Of a stretch of DNA of 37,005 bases, positions 8,605 to 18,325 are shown piece after piece (position 1 is the first letter of the stretch; each line of letters begins with the position of its first letter). The DNA is from CAZPDM01 sp964585305. Lineage in GTDB: Bacteria > Planctomycetota > Uabimicrobiia > Uabimicrobiales > JABWCH01. The position numbers were made by a program, and so were the translations under genes. Location: assembly GCA_964585305.1 (NCBI GenBank), contig CAZPDM010000038.1, positions 1 through 37,005 of the forward strand. The letters are read 5' to 3'. A model generated the notes under the pieces. It had not been told where the DNA came from. It made no database searches and saw only the letters and a list, made by a program, of their open reading frames with translations.

Positions 8605-10260
8605 TTATAATTTACTACCACTATAATTTAAAGCTCCACGTGGCAATACTGGCTCAATTCTTAAAATACCTTTCTTATTTAATATAATACGAAGTCGTTC
8701 GTATTCTATATGAAATTCAGAATTTTTTTTATCTTTTTGGTAACTACAAGAATATCTCAAAATAACATTGATATGATAAACTTTAGGTGCTTCTACAGTT
8801 ACAATTCCAGTTGGAGAATTAGGATCAAAATAGGACATAACTTTATTAGGATCATCTAATTTATTAAGAAATTCTGTAAAATCAAACCTCACCATATCGC
8901 GAATAAATTGGATATTTGAAAGAGTTTTTTGAACAACTAAAGTTATTTTTTTAGAATAGTGCATAATAACTTCATCGCGAGCAGGATCAAGTTCAGAGCT
9001 ATTTCCTAAATCTCGAATATAAGAAATTTCTGGAGGTAATGATTTTTTTTGAAGATAACGAAAAAATTCTTTACATGATCCTACAAATTTTTGCTGTTCA
9101 CTTCCATCTTCCTGGAAATATTTATAAAACATTAAAATATCAAAATCTGGTAAATATTGTTTAAGACGTTGATTGAAATATTCTTTGCTTAGTTCTTTAA
9201 TTCTATCTTTAAATACATAGGCTATTGCCCCAAGAAATAGAAGTGTTGCAAGTTTTACCCAAGCTCCTTGAACGTGATTTGGGTTAATAACTTGAAATCT
9301 TTGAATATCTGCCCATCCTGCCCATAAAGCTGCTAAAGCAGCCCCTGCTGCAGCAATTAAATTGCGATAGGTCCGTTCCTTTTTTATATTTTTACTTTGA
9401 AGATAAAGTACTTCTTGAACATATTTTTTTAATAATCCTAGACGATAATAATATGTCTCTTGAGCAGTATTGCTGGCCCAATCTAAATTAGCAATTTTAT
9501 AAATTTTGCGATATGAAGATTCTTTTGTTAAAACATCTGCAACAATTGTACTAACATCGGGACAAAAGATATTGTATTTTTCCATAGCACGCATAATACC
9601 AATAAGAATTATTTCTACACGATATGATAGAAATTCATCTGTAAGCAAAAAAGCTTTTTTAACTTCAGAATCTAAATATACAAGATTTTTATGGATGGGA
9701 GCAAGATATTTAGTACGATATACAGAAATAATTTCCATTATTATCTTAATACGCTGGAGAATCGCTTCAATCCAATTTGGACGTGTAATATAATTACGAT
9801 CCAAAATTCTTATAAATAGTTTTTGCAATTGTTTTAATTGTGTATCAACGAAACAAGCAAATAATTTAATTTCTTGAGCTACAGACCCTAAAAGTCTCTG
9901 ACGATTTTCGGTGCTAAGATGTACTGCAAAATATTGCTCAGCAATAGGAAGATACCATTCATTTTGGCTAGTTTTATGCCACTTAAAAAGTTCCGGGGTT
10001 TGAATTCTTAAATAATTAGTCAAATCAGTATAAAAATTTTCTCTAGTATATGTATCGGAATTTATTCCCATATTTTTTGGAACAAAAAAATAAACATCTA
10101 TATGATAATTTTTTTCATTTTCATCAGCATGCGGCTTAAGATCAAAATCAAATTTTGATTCAAATTGGTACTGATCGTGAATAATATTAGAACTTAAAAT
10201 ATCTGTAAAACTTTCGGAAAAATCTTCAATATCTTTTTCAAAAAAATCTTGCCCTTGCAT
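8605..10260 (-). CDS. Unrecognised two-TM protein
   Basis: I do not recognise this 551-residue protein. It has no signal peptide. A long soluble helical N-terminal half (~300 residues) is followed by two closely spaced hydrophobic helices at about 299-316 (Ala-rich) and 328-346. A basic/amphipathic stretch and about 200 residues of mixed structure come next, ending in beta-rich sequence. The topology is a hairpin anchor with both large parts on the same side, probably the cytoplasm. It lies directly upstream of the phosphate cotransporter gene in a likely two-gene unit, so a role beside that transporter is possible but unproven. Asp/Glu-rich N-terminus (residues 3-35). Confidence 0.6.
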   Translation of the reverse strand: MQGQDFFEKDIEDFSESFTDILSSNIIHDQYQFESKFDFDLKPHADENEKNYHIDVYFFVPKNMGINSDTYTRENFYTDLTNYLRIQTPELFKWHKTSQNEWYLPIAEQYFAVHLSTENRQRLLGSVAQEIKLFACFVDTQLKQLQKLFIRILDRNYITRPNWIEAILQRIKIIMEIISVYRTKYLAPIHKNLVYLDSEVKKAFLLTDEFLSYRVEIILIGIMRAMEKYNIFCPDVSTIVADVLTKESSYRKIYKIANLDWASNTAQETYYYRLGLLKKYVQEVLYLQSKNIKKERTYRNLIAAAGAALAALWAGWADIQRFQVINPNHVQGAWVKLATLLFLGAIAYVFKDRIKELSKEYFNQRLKQYLPDFDILMFYKYFQEDGSEQQKFVGSCKEFFRYLQKKSLPPEISYIRDLGNSSELDPARDEVIMHYSKKITLVVQKTLSNIQFIRDMVRFDFTEFLNKLDDPNKVMSYFDPNSPTGIVTVEAPKVYHINVILRYSCSYQKDKKNSEFHIEYERLRIILNKKGILRIEPVLPRGALNYSGSKL

Positions 10261-10285
10261 AGTTTTTTTCCATATTTACAAAAAT

Positions 10286-10339
10286 AAATATTTGTTTAAA
10301 CAACTTTTTTTAATAAGATAGTTGACTAAACAAATATTT
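10286..10339 (-). terminator. Long hairpin between aminopeptidase and two-TM protein genes
   Basis: Arms of 20 bases (10286-10305 and 10320-10339) pair with two mismatches around a 14-base loop. Read on the minus strand it follows the aminopeptidase stop and is followed by ATTTTTG, consistent with a moderate intrinsic terminator. Confidence 0.6.
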
Positions 10340-10353
10340 TAACTAAAATCTAT

Positions 10354-11574
10354 CTAAAAAAAACTGGAGTACTTGCCATCTTTCATAATAGTTTGCTGCT
10401 GGCCATCTCCAAATATTAAAGTTACCTGATCAACATGAATTTTAGGTTGTAATTCAGGAATATATATGCGATCGATATGTATCACGGCTTTAGGAGTAGA
10501 AAATTGAGCAGCACTTACAATTCCGCCAAAATGATCACTACGCCCAAAAGCAATATGTAAACCTAATTTTTCATCTAAAAGAATTTCTCCAATCGGTTTA
10601 ATTCCAAAATCTGCGAGTACACCTAACCCCAATTCAGCAATATTAGCGTATGCAGGCTCATTTTGAATCGCTTGCCTTTCCTGAGAGCTAAATTCTCCTT
10701 CGGTTAGAATAGCGACTGCTCGATTATTGCGAATTTCATAAACAACCACTTCGTTTCCAAATTGGACAGGTAATTGGCCAAAACTTTGACTAATTCCTCG
10801 GTCTCCTTCATGAGGAACAATATAGGCTTCTCCGCTAGGCAAATTCCCAACCATCCCTATATTAGGAAATCGTCCGCTACTTGCATGCGCTTGACGAAAA
10901 TCTAAATCTAGTTGAAGATGGTATTCCTTTGTTTGAGGAATTTCAATATTAGGTGTAAATTGTTGCATTACATTTGCAACAACATGTTTTCTTGTTTGTG
11001 GTTGCTCATCCACAGTAAATACAATATTGCATAATTTGGCAGCATCTAATTTGTTCTTTAAAACATCTACCCGATGACCAATTTCCTGATAATTAAGTTT
11101 AAGAGAGGGTATCATTGCTGAACAAAATCCTGGCATTGTTGCTCCTCGAATAGGATATTGTCGTGCCGCAATTTTTAAAGGGGCAGTTGTTGAATATTCT
11201 GTAGGAGCTAAGAAAATTTGGGTTGTTCTAAGAAGAGCATCAAGCTGTATGGGCGTACCACATTTTACTAAATCTACACTAATTTCTGGAAGAATTGTGA
11301 AAACTTCATACAATATGCTTGGCAAATCAGCATTATTTGATCCCACACTGGGATACGCAACTAATTTAACTTGTTCCAAAGCAAGGGAAGAACATGAGTT
11401 TTTTAAAACGGTTGCCCATTCTTGAGCAATAATCCGACGTTTTTTCCACTCAAGATTATCTTCTGCAGATTCATTAGGAATATCCACTAAAATTGCCAAT
11501 ATCCGATCTTGCGATAGTTTGGGAAAAACGGACTGGATCAATTGAACTAAATCAGATTCATTTAAATTTTGCAT
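10354..11574 (-). CDS. M29-type (leucyl/thermophilic) aminopeptidase-like protein
   Basis: A 406-residue cytoplasmic protein. The frame is open upstream to an ATG at 11622, but that lies inside the ABC gene; the ATG at 11574 has AAGGAG five bases upstream and is the likely start. The C-terminal half carries the clan MQ/M29 metal-site pattern in order: NLPSGEAY with Glu249, ELGLG with Glu314, GLHIAFGRSDH with His340 and His348, and IHIDRIY with His366 and Asp368. This is the same order as the dinuclear metal ligands of AmpT/AmpS-type aminopeptidases. The N-terminal half shows the usual weak conservation. NicX-like dioxygenases share the fold, so an oxygenase role cannot be excluded. The start is 10 bases after the ABC ATPase stop, indicating cotranscription. 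Confidence 0.7.
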   Translation of the reverse strand: MQNLNESDLVQLIQSVFPKLSQDRILAILVDIPNESAEDNLEWKKRRIIAQEWATVLKNSCSSLALEQVKLVAYPSVGSNNADLPSILYEVFTILPEISVDLVKCGTPIQLDALLRTTQIFLAPTEYSTTAPLKIAARQYPIRGATMPGFCSAMIPSLKLNYQEIGHRVDVLKNKLDAAKLCNIVFTVDEQPQTRKHVVANVMQQFTPNIEIPQTKEYHLQLDLDFRQAHASSGRFPNIGMVGNLPSGEAYIVPHEGDRGISQSFGQLPVQFGNEVVVYEIRNNRAVAILTEGEFSSQERQAIQNEPAYANIAELGLGVLADFGIKPIGEILLDEKLGLHIAFGRSDHFGGIVSAAQFSTPKAVIHIDRIYIPELQPKIHVDQVTLIFGDGQQQTIMKDGKYSSFF

Positions 11575-11579
11575 AAAAT

Positions 11580-11585
11580 CTCCTT
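11580..11585 (-). promoter_or_regulatory. Strong ribosome binding site fixing the aminopeptidase start
   Basis: Read on the minus strand this is AAGGAG, five bases before the ATG at 11574. It overlaps the TAA stop of the upstream ABC gene (11585-11587) by one base, so translation of the two genes is probably linked. Confidence 0.8.
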
Positions 11586-12862
11586 TAAGTATTCTGATGA
11601 AACCACTGTATTTCAGGCGCAATAGCTCCCATTCTCTTATTGGTCCAATAGGGAGAATTGCTCAATCCTCCTTGTATCTTAAGCATGATATTAGGAGAAT
11701 CTTTTCCAGGTTCTAATATTGTTTCTCTCGAATATAAAGCTGCAATACATTCTAAACGATATTCTCCTTCGTTAAGAAGGTGCTCTGGAATTTTAGAATA
11801 TAACCGATTCAAACCTTTTTGCAATTTTGGCCAAGACGATTCTTGAGTATCTGTATGATATGTAATATAAATTAGAGAAGCATATTCATTATAAATAGCA
11901 TAACCAACCATTAAAGCCCGTTCATAGTTTTCTATTTCAAACTCAAGATAAACATAAATTTCTTGATCTTTAGAAACAGGCATGAGCAATTCTTTTCCTG
12001 AAGCATCTCCTAAATAAAATTTTAATGGTGAAAAAAATGGATGTGAATATTTATTATTTTCATTAGACCAAGAACTTTTCAAATTTTGTTGAAAAAGATA
12101 TTTTTGAACAACTTCCTGGATATTATTAGATTCAATAGTAACATTACCATTTTCTAAAAAGACAACTCTATTACAAAATTGTTCAATTGCGTTCATATTG
12201 TGTGTAACAAATAATACAGTCCGTCCATCGTGAGTAATTTCAGACATTTTACCAAGACATTTCTTTTGAAATTGGACATCTCCTACAGCTAAAACTTCAT
12301 CAACAAGCAAAATCTCCGGTTTAATATGAGCAGGAATAGAAAAAGCTAAGCGAACATACATACCACTAGAATATTGTTTAACTGGTGTATCCAGGAAATT
12401 GGCAATATCTGCAAATTCCACAATTTCTTCAAATTTTTGACGCATTTCTTGATGTGTCATTCCTAAAATTGCGCCATTTAAAAAAATATTTTCTCTTCCT
12501 GTAAGATCAGGATGGAATCCGGTTGCGACTTCTAAAAGACTTGCTACACGCCCTCGTAATGTTATACGTCCGGTTGTAGGTTCAGTAATTCTTGCTAGTA
12601 TTTTTAATAGTGTGGACTTTCCAGCTCCATTTTTTCCGATAATCCCAACTCGATCTCCTGGGTTAATTGCCAAATTAACGTCACGTAATGCCCAGAATTC
12701 TATAGTTTCAGGAGGAAAAGTCTGCCAAGGATGCAAGACTTTTTTGATACGATTTTTTATTCCATTATATATTGTATCACGAAGACTTGTACCAAACTTA
12801 GCTAAAGTAACAGGTTTAATATGATAACATTTTGATAAATTCTCAACAATAATACTTTTCAT
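11585..12862 (-). CDS. ABC transporter ATP-binding protein, Wzt/TagH type, with carbohydrate-binding C-terminus
   Basis: A 425-residue ATPase of polysaccharide or O-antigen exporters. The nucleotide-binding domain has Walker A GKNGAGKST (76-84), the family-specific GFHPDLTGRENIFLNG (115-130), signature YSSGM (164-168), Walker B LLVDE (185-189) and H-loop His221. Residues ~270-415 form the beta-rich extension seen in Wzt proteins that read the capped end of the glycan, with ending EIQWFHQNT. The partner permease (Wzm) is not encoded next to it: the gene upstream is divergent and the one downstream is a peptidase. The permease must therefore be elsewhere. GAGG lies five bases before the ATG. 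Substrate specificity cannot be told from sequence. Confidence 0.9.
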   Translation of the reverse strand: MKSIIVENLSKCYHIKPVTLAKFGTSLRDTIYNGIKNRIKKVLHPWQTFPPETIEFWALRDVNLAINPGDRVGIIGKNGAGKSTLLKILARITEPTTGRITLRGRVASLLEVATGFHPDLTGRENIFLNGAILGMTHQEMRQKFEEIVEFADIANFLDTPVKQYSSGMYVRLAFSIPAHIKPEILLVDEVLAVGDVQFQKKCLGKMSEITHDGRTVLFVTHNMNAIEQFCNRVVFLENGNVTIESNNIQEVVQKYLFQQNLKSSWSNENNKYSHPFFSPLKFYLGDASGKELLMPVSKDQEIYVYLEFEIENYERALMVGYAIYNEYASLIYITYHTDTQESSWPKLQKGLNRLYSKIPEHLLNEGEYRLECIAALYSRETILEPGKDSPNIMLKIQGGLSNSPYWTNKRMGAIAPEIQWFHQNT

Positions 12863-12911
12863 TTTACCTCAAAAATATTCAGTAAAGCTGGTTAAAAAAT
12901 TAGGAAAAAAT
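12863..12911. promoter_or_regulatory. Divergent promoter region
   Basis: Only 49 bases separate the divergent starts of the ABC ATPase and pseudokinase genes. GAGG serves the minus-strand gene and AGGA (seven bases from the ATG) the plus-strand gene. Overlapping promoters must lie here or in the coding ends; no clear -35/-10 pair was picked out. Confidence 0.4.
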
Positions 12912-15176
12912 ATGGAAAAAGAAATTTATGATAGTTATTTTTCTTCAGGAAAAATAATTGCAGGTTGGAAAATTATTAGAGAATTAGAAGAAGATTTTTT
13001 AGGAAAAAATTTTCTGGCATTTAAAGAATTCGAATCTATATCTTCGATAAAAAAACCTGCAACACCTGAAAGATTGATACAATTTTCATCTTTAAAGATT
13101 ATACCAAAAATATCTCAAATGTCTAGTATTTGGGAAAATTTCTTTAACTACGAAGGAAAAGTTTTGCAATCTATTCCGCCAGAAATTCCAATTATTAAAC
13201 TATTTCCTGCAGAAAATTTAAGTAATGAAATAAACATTTCTTCTATGAAGGAGAATCTTTCTCAAGAAAATCAAGATTTTTATGCTCTTGCTATGGAATA
13301 TTGCCCAGGTGGTGATTTGCAAAAATTTGTATCTAAATATCCTCAAGGAAAAATGATTTCTGAACATGTTTTCCTATTTTTAGAGCAAATAGTAATTGCT
13401 TTGCAATATGCCTATCACCATCGTTTGGTGCATGGTGGGATAGCTATCAACAATATACTACTTAATCAACAACAAGTTTGGAAAATATCTCATTTTGGTT
13501 TGGCCAAAATGGCCATGAAAAACCCAATTTGTACCTATCCTCCAGAATGGTTTTATCAGCAAAATTTGGATGGTGCATCAGATATATGGTCTCTGGGCGT
13601 TCTATTATATCAACTTTTAACTGGAGTACTTCCCTATTCAGTTACTACACCTGAAACTTTTTTAATGGCCATTAGAAGGCCATTAGACTGGCCATTAGAT
13701 CTAGCAAGAACTCCAAGAGAAAGTGCATTAGGGCTAATTGTATACTTAATCCGACAAATGTTACAACCCGATCCTAAAAAACGTCCTCTTTTATGGAACA
13801 TCATTGAAGTTTTAGGCCGATGCCGTACTTGGGTCTCTAACCAAGACCGCCAAAATTATACAGACATGCTCCAAGAACAAATTATCCAAAACGATCTTAG
13901 ACCTCAATCTCAATTTTTGCAACAACTGTCGGAATCAAATGAAAACTCAAAAAAAATTCTTACAGCATTAACAAATAGTAAAGACGATCTTTTAAAAAAA
14001 CAACCTCATAAGAAAAGTTTAGTAGCTAATATATGTATTTTTATTTTTCTTCTTAGTTTGGGATGGTATTATCAAGAATACCTCATAAGTACTTGGAAAA
14101 ATATTTCCAAATTTTGGACAAAAAGTACTTCTACAGACAAAACTCCAACAGTTACAATTCAAGTTTTACCTGAATTCCCTGGATTTAGATGGGAAATACA
14201 ATTTCCTAATTTTAGTAATATTGTACTGCCTATTCCTACAGAGTCATATATAAATGCAACTTGGCATTTAAAAATTAAAAGTGAAGCAAATTCTAGAAAT
14301 GGAAATGAAGCAGCAGCTTCTGAAAAAAATGAATATTCTATTTCATTATCTTGGAAAATAATTCAGGAAATCAAATATTCTTGGGAAGTCCCACTAGATT
14401 TGCCAGATGGAAAAATTACGATGTGGTTGGAAGCAAAACAAAATGACAAAATCATACTTCAATCTATCCCCGAGCAAATAAAAATAGAAAATAGTTTTTC
14501 TGAACGACAGAACTTTAAAAAGTTGCAAGAAAATATTAAAAATTTGGAAGCTAAAGGAGCCGATTTTGGGCCTATTCTCCAAATTTGTCAGGAATATCTT
14601 AAGCAATTTCCACAAACTTACTTCCGCGATCAAATACTAAAAACAATTCAGATATATCAGGATAAAGCAAGTTTCTTCCACTACCAAAAAATTCTTTCCT
14701 TAGATAAACAAAATAATCTAAATATGCAAGAGATTCAAAATGAATGCGAACAGTTTTTGCAGCAATATCCTAAACACTCTGAACTTGAAAAAATTAAAAA
14801 TATTGGAGAGTATTATCGTTTCTGGACAACTAAAAAAAATCATACTATTAAATTAGTTAGAGGAAAAGTAGTTACCCATTTACTAAAAGCAGATTGTTAT
14901 GTTCGTATTTCTGTAAACAGTCAATTAGTTTGGACAAGTACAATTATTATCAGTAATAATACTCCAGAATGGAATACATATTTTACTATATCCTGGCAAT
15001 CTGGAGATAAAATTACTGTTGAATTATGGGATAAAAATACTTTAGGAAGCGATCGTTGTTATTTTACTCAAACAGATGATTCCCCCTTAGCAATTCAAAT
15101 GTTTAATAATAAACGTATTAGTACAGATAATGCATGGCTTGAATTTTCTTGTGAATTACCACAAAAAAATTGGTAA
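12912..15176 (+). CDS. Membrane-anchored pseudokinase with C-terminal C2-like domain
   Basis: A 754-residue protein. Residues ~15-320 have the Ser/Thr kinase fold: a putative beta-3 Lys62 (SSLKII), hinge AMEYCPGGDLQKF, the catalytic-loop helix, YPPEW for the APE region, and the conserved SDIWSLGVLLYQLLTGVLPY. Both catalytic aspartates are lost. HRDLKPxN reads HGGIAINN (His174 to Asn181, with Gly176 for Asp and Ala178 for Lys), and DFG reads HFG (His194). A glycine-rich P-loop is not visible. It should not phosphorylate by the usual chemistry. One TM helix (~369-390) leads to a periplasmic part. Residues ~650-745 resemble a C2 domain: DCYVRISV, NNTPEWNTYF, then VELWDKNTLGSDRCYF. It is probably a scaffold or sensor. 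It ends in its own terminator and is monocistronic. Confidence 0.8.
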   Translation: MEKEIYDSYFSSGKIIAGWKIIRELEEDFLGKNFLAFKEFESISSIKKPATPERLIQFSSLKIIPKISQMSSIWENFFNYEGKVLQSIPPEIPIIKLFPAENLSNEINISSMKENLSQENQDFYALAMEYCPGGDLQKFVSKYPQGKMISEHVFLFLEQIVIALQYAYHHRLVHGGIAINNILLNQQQVWKISHFGLAKMAMKNPICTYPPEWFYQQNLDGASDIWSLGVLLYQLLTGVLPYSVTTPETFLMAIRRPLDWPLDLARTPRESALGLIVYLIRQMLQPDPKKRPLLWNIIEVLGRCRTWVSNQDRQNYTDMLQEQIIQNDLRPQSQFLQQLSESNENSKKILTALTNSKDDLLKKQPHKKSLVANICIFIFLLSLGWYYQEYLISTWKNISKFWTKSTSTDKTPTVTIQVLPEFPGFRWEIQFPNFSNIVLPIPTESYINATWHLKIKSEANSRNGNEAAASEKNEYSISLSWKIIQEIKYSWEVPLDLPDGKITMWLEAKQNDKIILQSIPEQIKIENSFSERQNFKKLQENIKNLEAKGADFGPILQICQEYLKQFPQTYFRDQILKTIQIYQDKASFFHYQKILSLDKQNNLNMQEIQNECEQFLQQYPKHSELEKIKNIGEYYRFWTTKKNHTIKLVRGKVVTHLLKADCYVRISVNSQLVWTSTIIISNNTPEWNTYFTISWQSGDKITVELWDKNTLGSDRCYFTQTDDSPLAIQMFNNKRISTDNAWLEFSCELPQKNW

Positions 15177-15190
15177 CTGAAAAATTTTTA

Positions 15191-15224
15191 AAGAACACCT
15201 CTATAAAAGCAGGTGTTCTTTTTT
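15191..15224. terminator. Intrinsic terminator after the pseudokinase gene
   Basis: AAGAACACCT (15191-15200) pairs perfectly with AGGTGTTCTT (15211-15220) around a 10-base loop and runs into TTTT. The minus-strand gene ends just beyond it, so it may serve both convergent genes. Confidence 0.85.
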
Positions 15225-15226
15225 CT

Positions 15227-18200
15227 TTATGGATAACTTTGAATGGTTAAATAGCCAATATCATGATCATTAGAAATAAGCTCTGGATCCTGACTGTTAA
15301 TATAAGCTTGAATTAAATCTTCATACCCACTACTTCCAGGAAAAATATCCCAATTCTCTACTTGAATTTCTTTATAGTTAAAGAGTTGAGTTGTATCTAG
15401 CCAATTTTCTATTTCAAAAGGAATTTGTGGTAATTCCCAACTACTTTTAGTAGGTGGAATCAACACTTGCCACATTAAACCTATGCCTCCTCCTGTTCTG
15501 GAGAAAACTAAACAATGAGCATCACGCTCTGTATTCCCTGTTAATGCCCAGGAAAATTTTTTAAGAGATGGATCATAAATGAACGAAGTAAAATTATAAT
15601 CTGGAGGCGATGGTAAAACAACATTGCTTGGTAATGTAGAAAGATATTTACGATTGGCAAAACATTTGGTTACGCCACTTAAAGAACTATTTATTCCCGA
15701 AGCTAGTATAGTATAATCTGTTGGAAAAGTATTAAAATAGTAAGCATTGCCACTATTTTGGGCAGAACCTTTCCAACCACCAATAATATAATCTTTTACA
15801 CGTTTTCTTACGCCAGTTATACTCACTGAATCAACAGGCTGAGAGCAAGTCCAAGCAATAGCACTTGGGATACGATCCATAGCAATAGAAAAATCTAATT
15901 TACTATTGATATTTTGGTCTATTAAAAAACCATATTTTTGTGGGGTCAATAAATTAAGAGTCCCTGCGAATAAAGTAAGCTTACTATCTTTTTGTAAATG
16001 TTGGGGTGTTACTAAAACAGAACTAAAAGTGTTAATAGCTGAAGGAAAAGTTTTAACTAATTTAAAAGGAAATAAAATGCTATTATTGGAAGTTGCAGGA
16101 ACATTATTTAATGTAACGTTGATAGATTTTGTTGCCGCAGCAGGATTATAAGGAAGAGCAACACGAGCCTCTCCTACACGTGATTCTACAGCAATAGCAA
16201 TTCCCCGATTTGTACGCCCCAAAGCGTCTATAAAGCTATATGCCCAGCCAAAAGTAGCATGATCTCTTCCTATATTGCCAAAATTTGCAACGCCATTAGC
16301 ATCGCTTTGGATATATCTCTCTATGGTTTTATTATCATTTAGATAAAGCATAGCATAAACATTAGGGATGGGCTGACCTTGATTATCTGTAAATGTCATT
16401 TTTAAAGACGTGCTAGTTGTCCCATCACTCCAGGGGATCATCATTTCTTTTGATGTAGTATTTCCTTGATTATCATTAGCTTTAACTGTGATTGTAGCAT
16501 TACCATTTCCTGCTGGCGCAGTCCAAACATATTGTCCGCTGACAAACTCTTCTCGACTTGGAACATTATTATATAACCATTCAAAATTTATAGGATCGTT
16601 ATCGGGATCAACTGCTGTAACATAGAAATTTACAATGGTACCTGGCAATACTGTTCCAATAGGATTCCGTGTAAAAGTTGTAATAACGGGAGCTCGATTA
16701 GGTATTTCAAAGTTTACTTCAATTGGAGTAGTATCGTCAACACGAACTAGTCTACTATCTACACCAAGGACAAACAAATAAAAGTCTGCTCCTATAGGAA
16801 CATTTATTTCATACTCACCATTTGAATTTGTTTCTGCAACACCACCAAAACTAGTATAAACTTTTTGATTAGCAACAGGAAGCGTAGTTCCTTGATATAA
16901 AATTTGGCCAATAATTTTACCTAGCAAAGCAATTTGAATAGTATTTGTTAATGAAATAGAACTTTGGTTTTCTGGTATGCTTGGAGTAAAAACGTAATCA
17001 TTTGTGACGTCCCCCTCATTAGCATCCGTAACATCATATATAAAATTTACACTTCCTAAACGGGCTATAACCTGCACAGTTTCTTCTTGGCGACGCAAAC
17101 TATCTATTGTCCTTTTTACAACAATATTTCTTGCCCAACCCGTTGAATCGGTATAAACAGGTTTCGATGTATTAGTATAACTTACGCCTTTAGCAATAAT
17201 CTCTATATTAGGAATAGGATTATTATTAGTATCCACAACCTTTACATTTAATAATGACCGTTCTATTGGAACAGCAGCACTCCAATAACTTAAATGTGTA
17301 ATTTCTGCTACTGCATACAAAAGGCCATCTGCTAAAAGAACTTCTGCATCAAACTTATTTGAGTTGTTTGGATACGCATCTTCTCGTTCCCATAAAGCCT
17401 CAGTTTCATTATATGACCACCAAGGTATTGTATCCCCATCCTGATAGGCCTTTTGTGTAATAGGATTTACGAATGTACCGTTTTGATATTTTTCTGGGAG
17501 TCTTAATTTCACAACTGCTGGCGCAGGCAATTGTCCGAAATTTTCAACTTTTATTTCTGTAAATACTATTCCTACCAAAGAAACAAGCGAAGAATTTTTT
17601 TTCTCTTTACTAATCTTTGTTGTATTTACACCCAAATAATCTCCGGGAAAAGTGAAATAACCATTCAGAGTTGGATCCCCAAAATATGTTGTTATATTTT
17701 GCCCTTGCATTTGAATAGGAAATTGCAGGGAAAGGAGAATCTTACTATCTGAATCATTAACAACCACATTTCCATATTGTGGAATTAAAGCATTCGTTGT
17801 TATTAAATCTAATACTGGTGATACGCTATAATTCTTATTTGGAGCTACAGTAATTGTACGTTGAAATAGCGCATACTTATTATCAAGATGGCTAAATGTG
17901 ATTACCAATTGTTTATTGGTTGGGATAGGAAGATATTGAACCGTATAACCACCATTTTTATCTGTTAAAACAGTTTGACCACCTATTGAAATTTGTATTC
18001 TTTCATCCGAAATTGGCCCAGCTAAACCATAAATACTTTGAATTGGATTACAAGTTTCTTGTGCAGGTATTATTGTAGATGCTAATCCAATTTTGTTTTC
18101 TTGCTTTACAGCGGAGGTTACAATTCCAGAAATACTTACAGTATTAAATGATTTCGGTGATGGATCTTTCTTAATCTCTGTATCATTGCTTTCGCAAGCA

Positions 18201-18286
18201 ATAATAAAATATAAAGAAAATAATGTTACAAAGCATTGAATAAAAATATGAAGAGATTTTAATAAGCAGAAAAATTTAGATCCCAT
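15227..18286 (-). CDS. Large surface lipoprotein with Ig-like and carboxypeptidase-regulatory-like repeats
   Basis: A 1019-residue exported protein. A signal peptide (hydrophobic ~11-29) ends in the lipobox IIAC, with Cys31 as the lipidated residue; the mature chain starts with an acidic/polar linker. Beta-sandwich repeats follow: a regulatory-like domain near 95-135 (TDKNGGYTVQYLPI), another near 345-400 (NNNPIPNIEI..TDSTGWARN), a third near 454-520 (GQILYQGTTLPV..TNSNGEYEINVP), a PKD/cadherin-like unit near 530-625 (DPDNDPINFEW) and a fourth regulatory-like unit near 630-700. The C-terminal ~300 residues match nothing I know. Such proteins usually bind or display carbohydrate or proteins at the surface. 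It is the last gene of the minus-strand cluster, 39 bases after the Nudix gene. Confidence 0.8.
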   Translation of the reverse strand: MGSKFFCLLKSLHIFIQCFVTLFSLYFIIACESNDTEIKKDPSPKSFNTVSISGIVTSAVKQENKIGLASTIIPAQETCNPIQSIYGLAGPISDERIQISIGGQTVLTDKNGGYTVQYLPIPTNKQLVITFSHLDNKYALFQRTITVAPNKNYSVSPVLDLITTNALIPQYGNVVVNDSDSKILLSLQFPIQMQGQNITTYFGDPTLNGYFTFPGDYLGVNTTKISKEKKNSSLVSLVGIVFTEIKVENFGQLPAPAVVKLRLPEKYQNGTFVNPITQKAYQDGDTIPWWSYNETEALWEREDAYPNNSNKFDAEVLLADGLLYAVAEITHLSYWSAAVPIERSLLNVKVVDTNNNPIPNIEIIAKGVSYTNTSKPVYTDSTGWARNIVVKRTIDSLRRQEETVQVIARLGSVNFIYDVTDANEGDVTNDYVFTPSIPENQSSISLTNTIQIALLGKIIGQILYQGTTLPVANQKVYTSFGGVAETNSNGEYEINVPIGADFYLFVLGVDSRLVRVDDTTPIEVNFEIPNRAPVITTFTRNPIGTVLPGTIVNFYVTAVDPDNDPINFEWLYNNVPSREEFVSGQYVWTAPAGNGNATITVKANDNQGNTTSKEMMIPWSDGTTSTSLKMTFTDNQGQPIPNVYAMLYLNDNKTIERYIQSDANGVANFGNIGRDHATFGWAYSFIDALGRTNRGIAIAVESRVGEARVALPYNPAAATKSINVTLNNVPATSNNSILFPFKLVKTFPSAINTFSSVLVTPQHLQKDSKLTLFAGTLNLLTPQKYGFLIDQNINSKLDFSIAMDRIPSAIAWTCSQPVDSVSITGVRKRVKDYIIGGWKGSAQNSGNAYYFNTFPTDYTILASGINSSLSGVTKCFANRKYLSTLPSNVVLPSPPDYNFTSFIYDPSLKKFSWALTGNTERDAHCLVFSRTGGGIGLMWQVLIPPTKSSWELPQIPFEIENWLDTTQLFNYKEIQVENWDIFPGSSGYEDLIQAYINSQDPELISNDHDIGYLTIQSYP

Positions 18287-18325
18287 ATCATATCCTTTTT
18301 TATGGAAAAATCCATTTCTCTCTTT

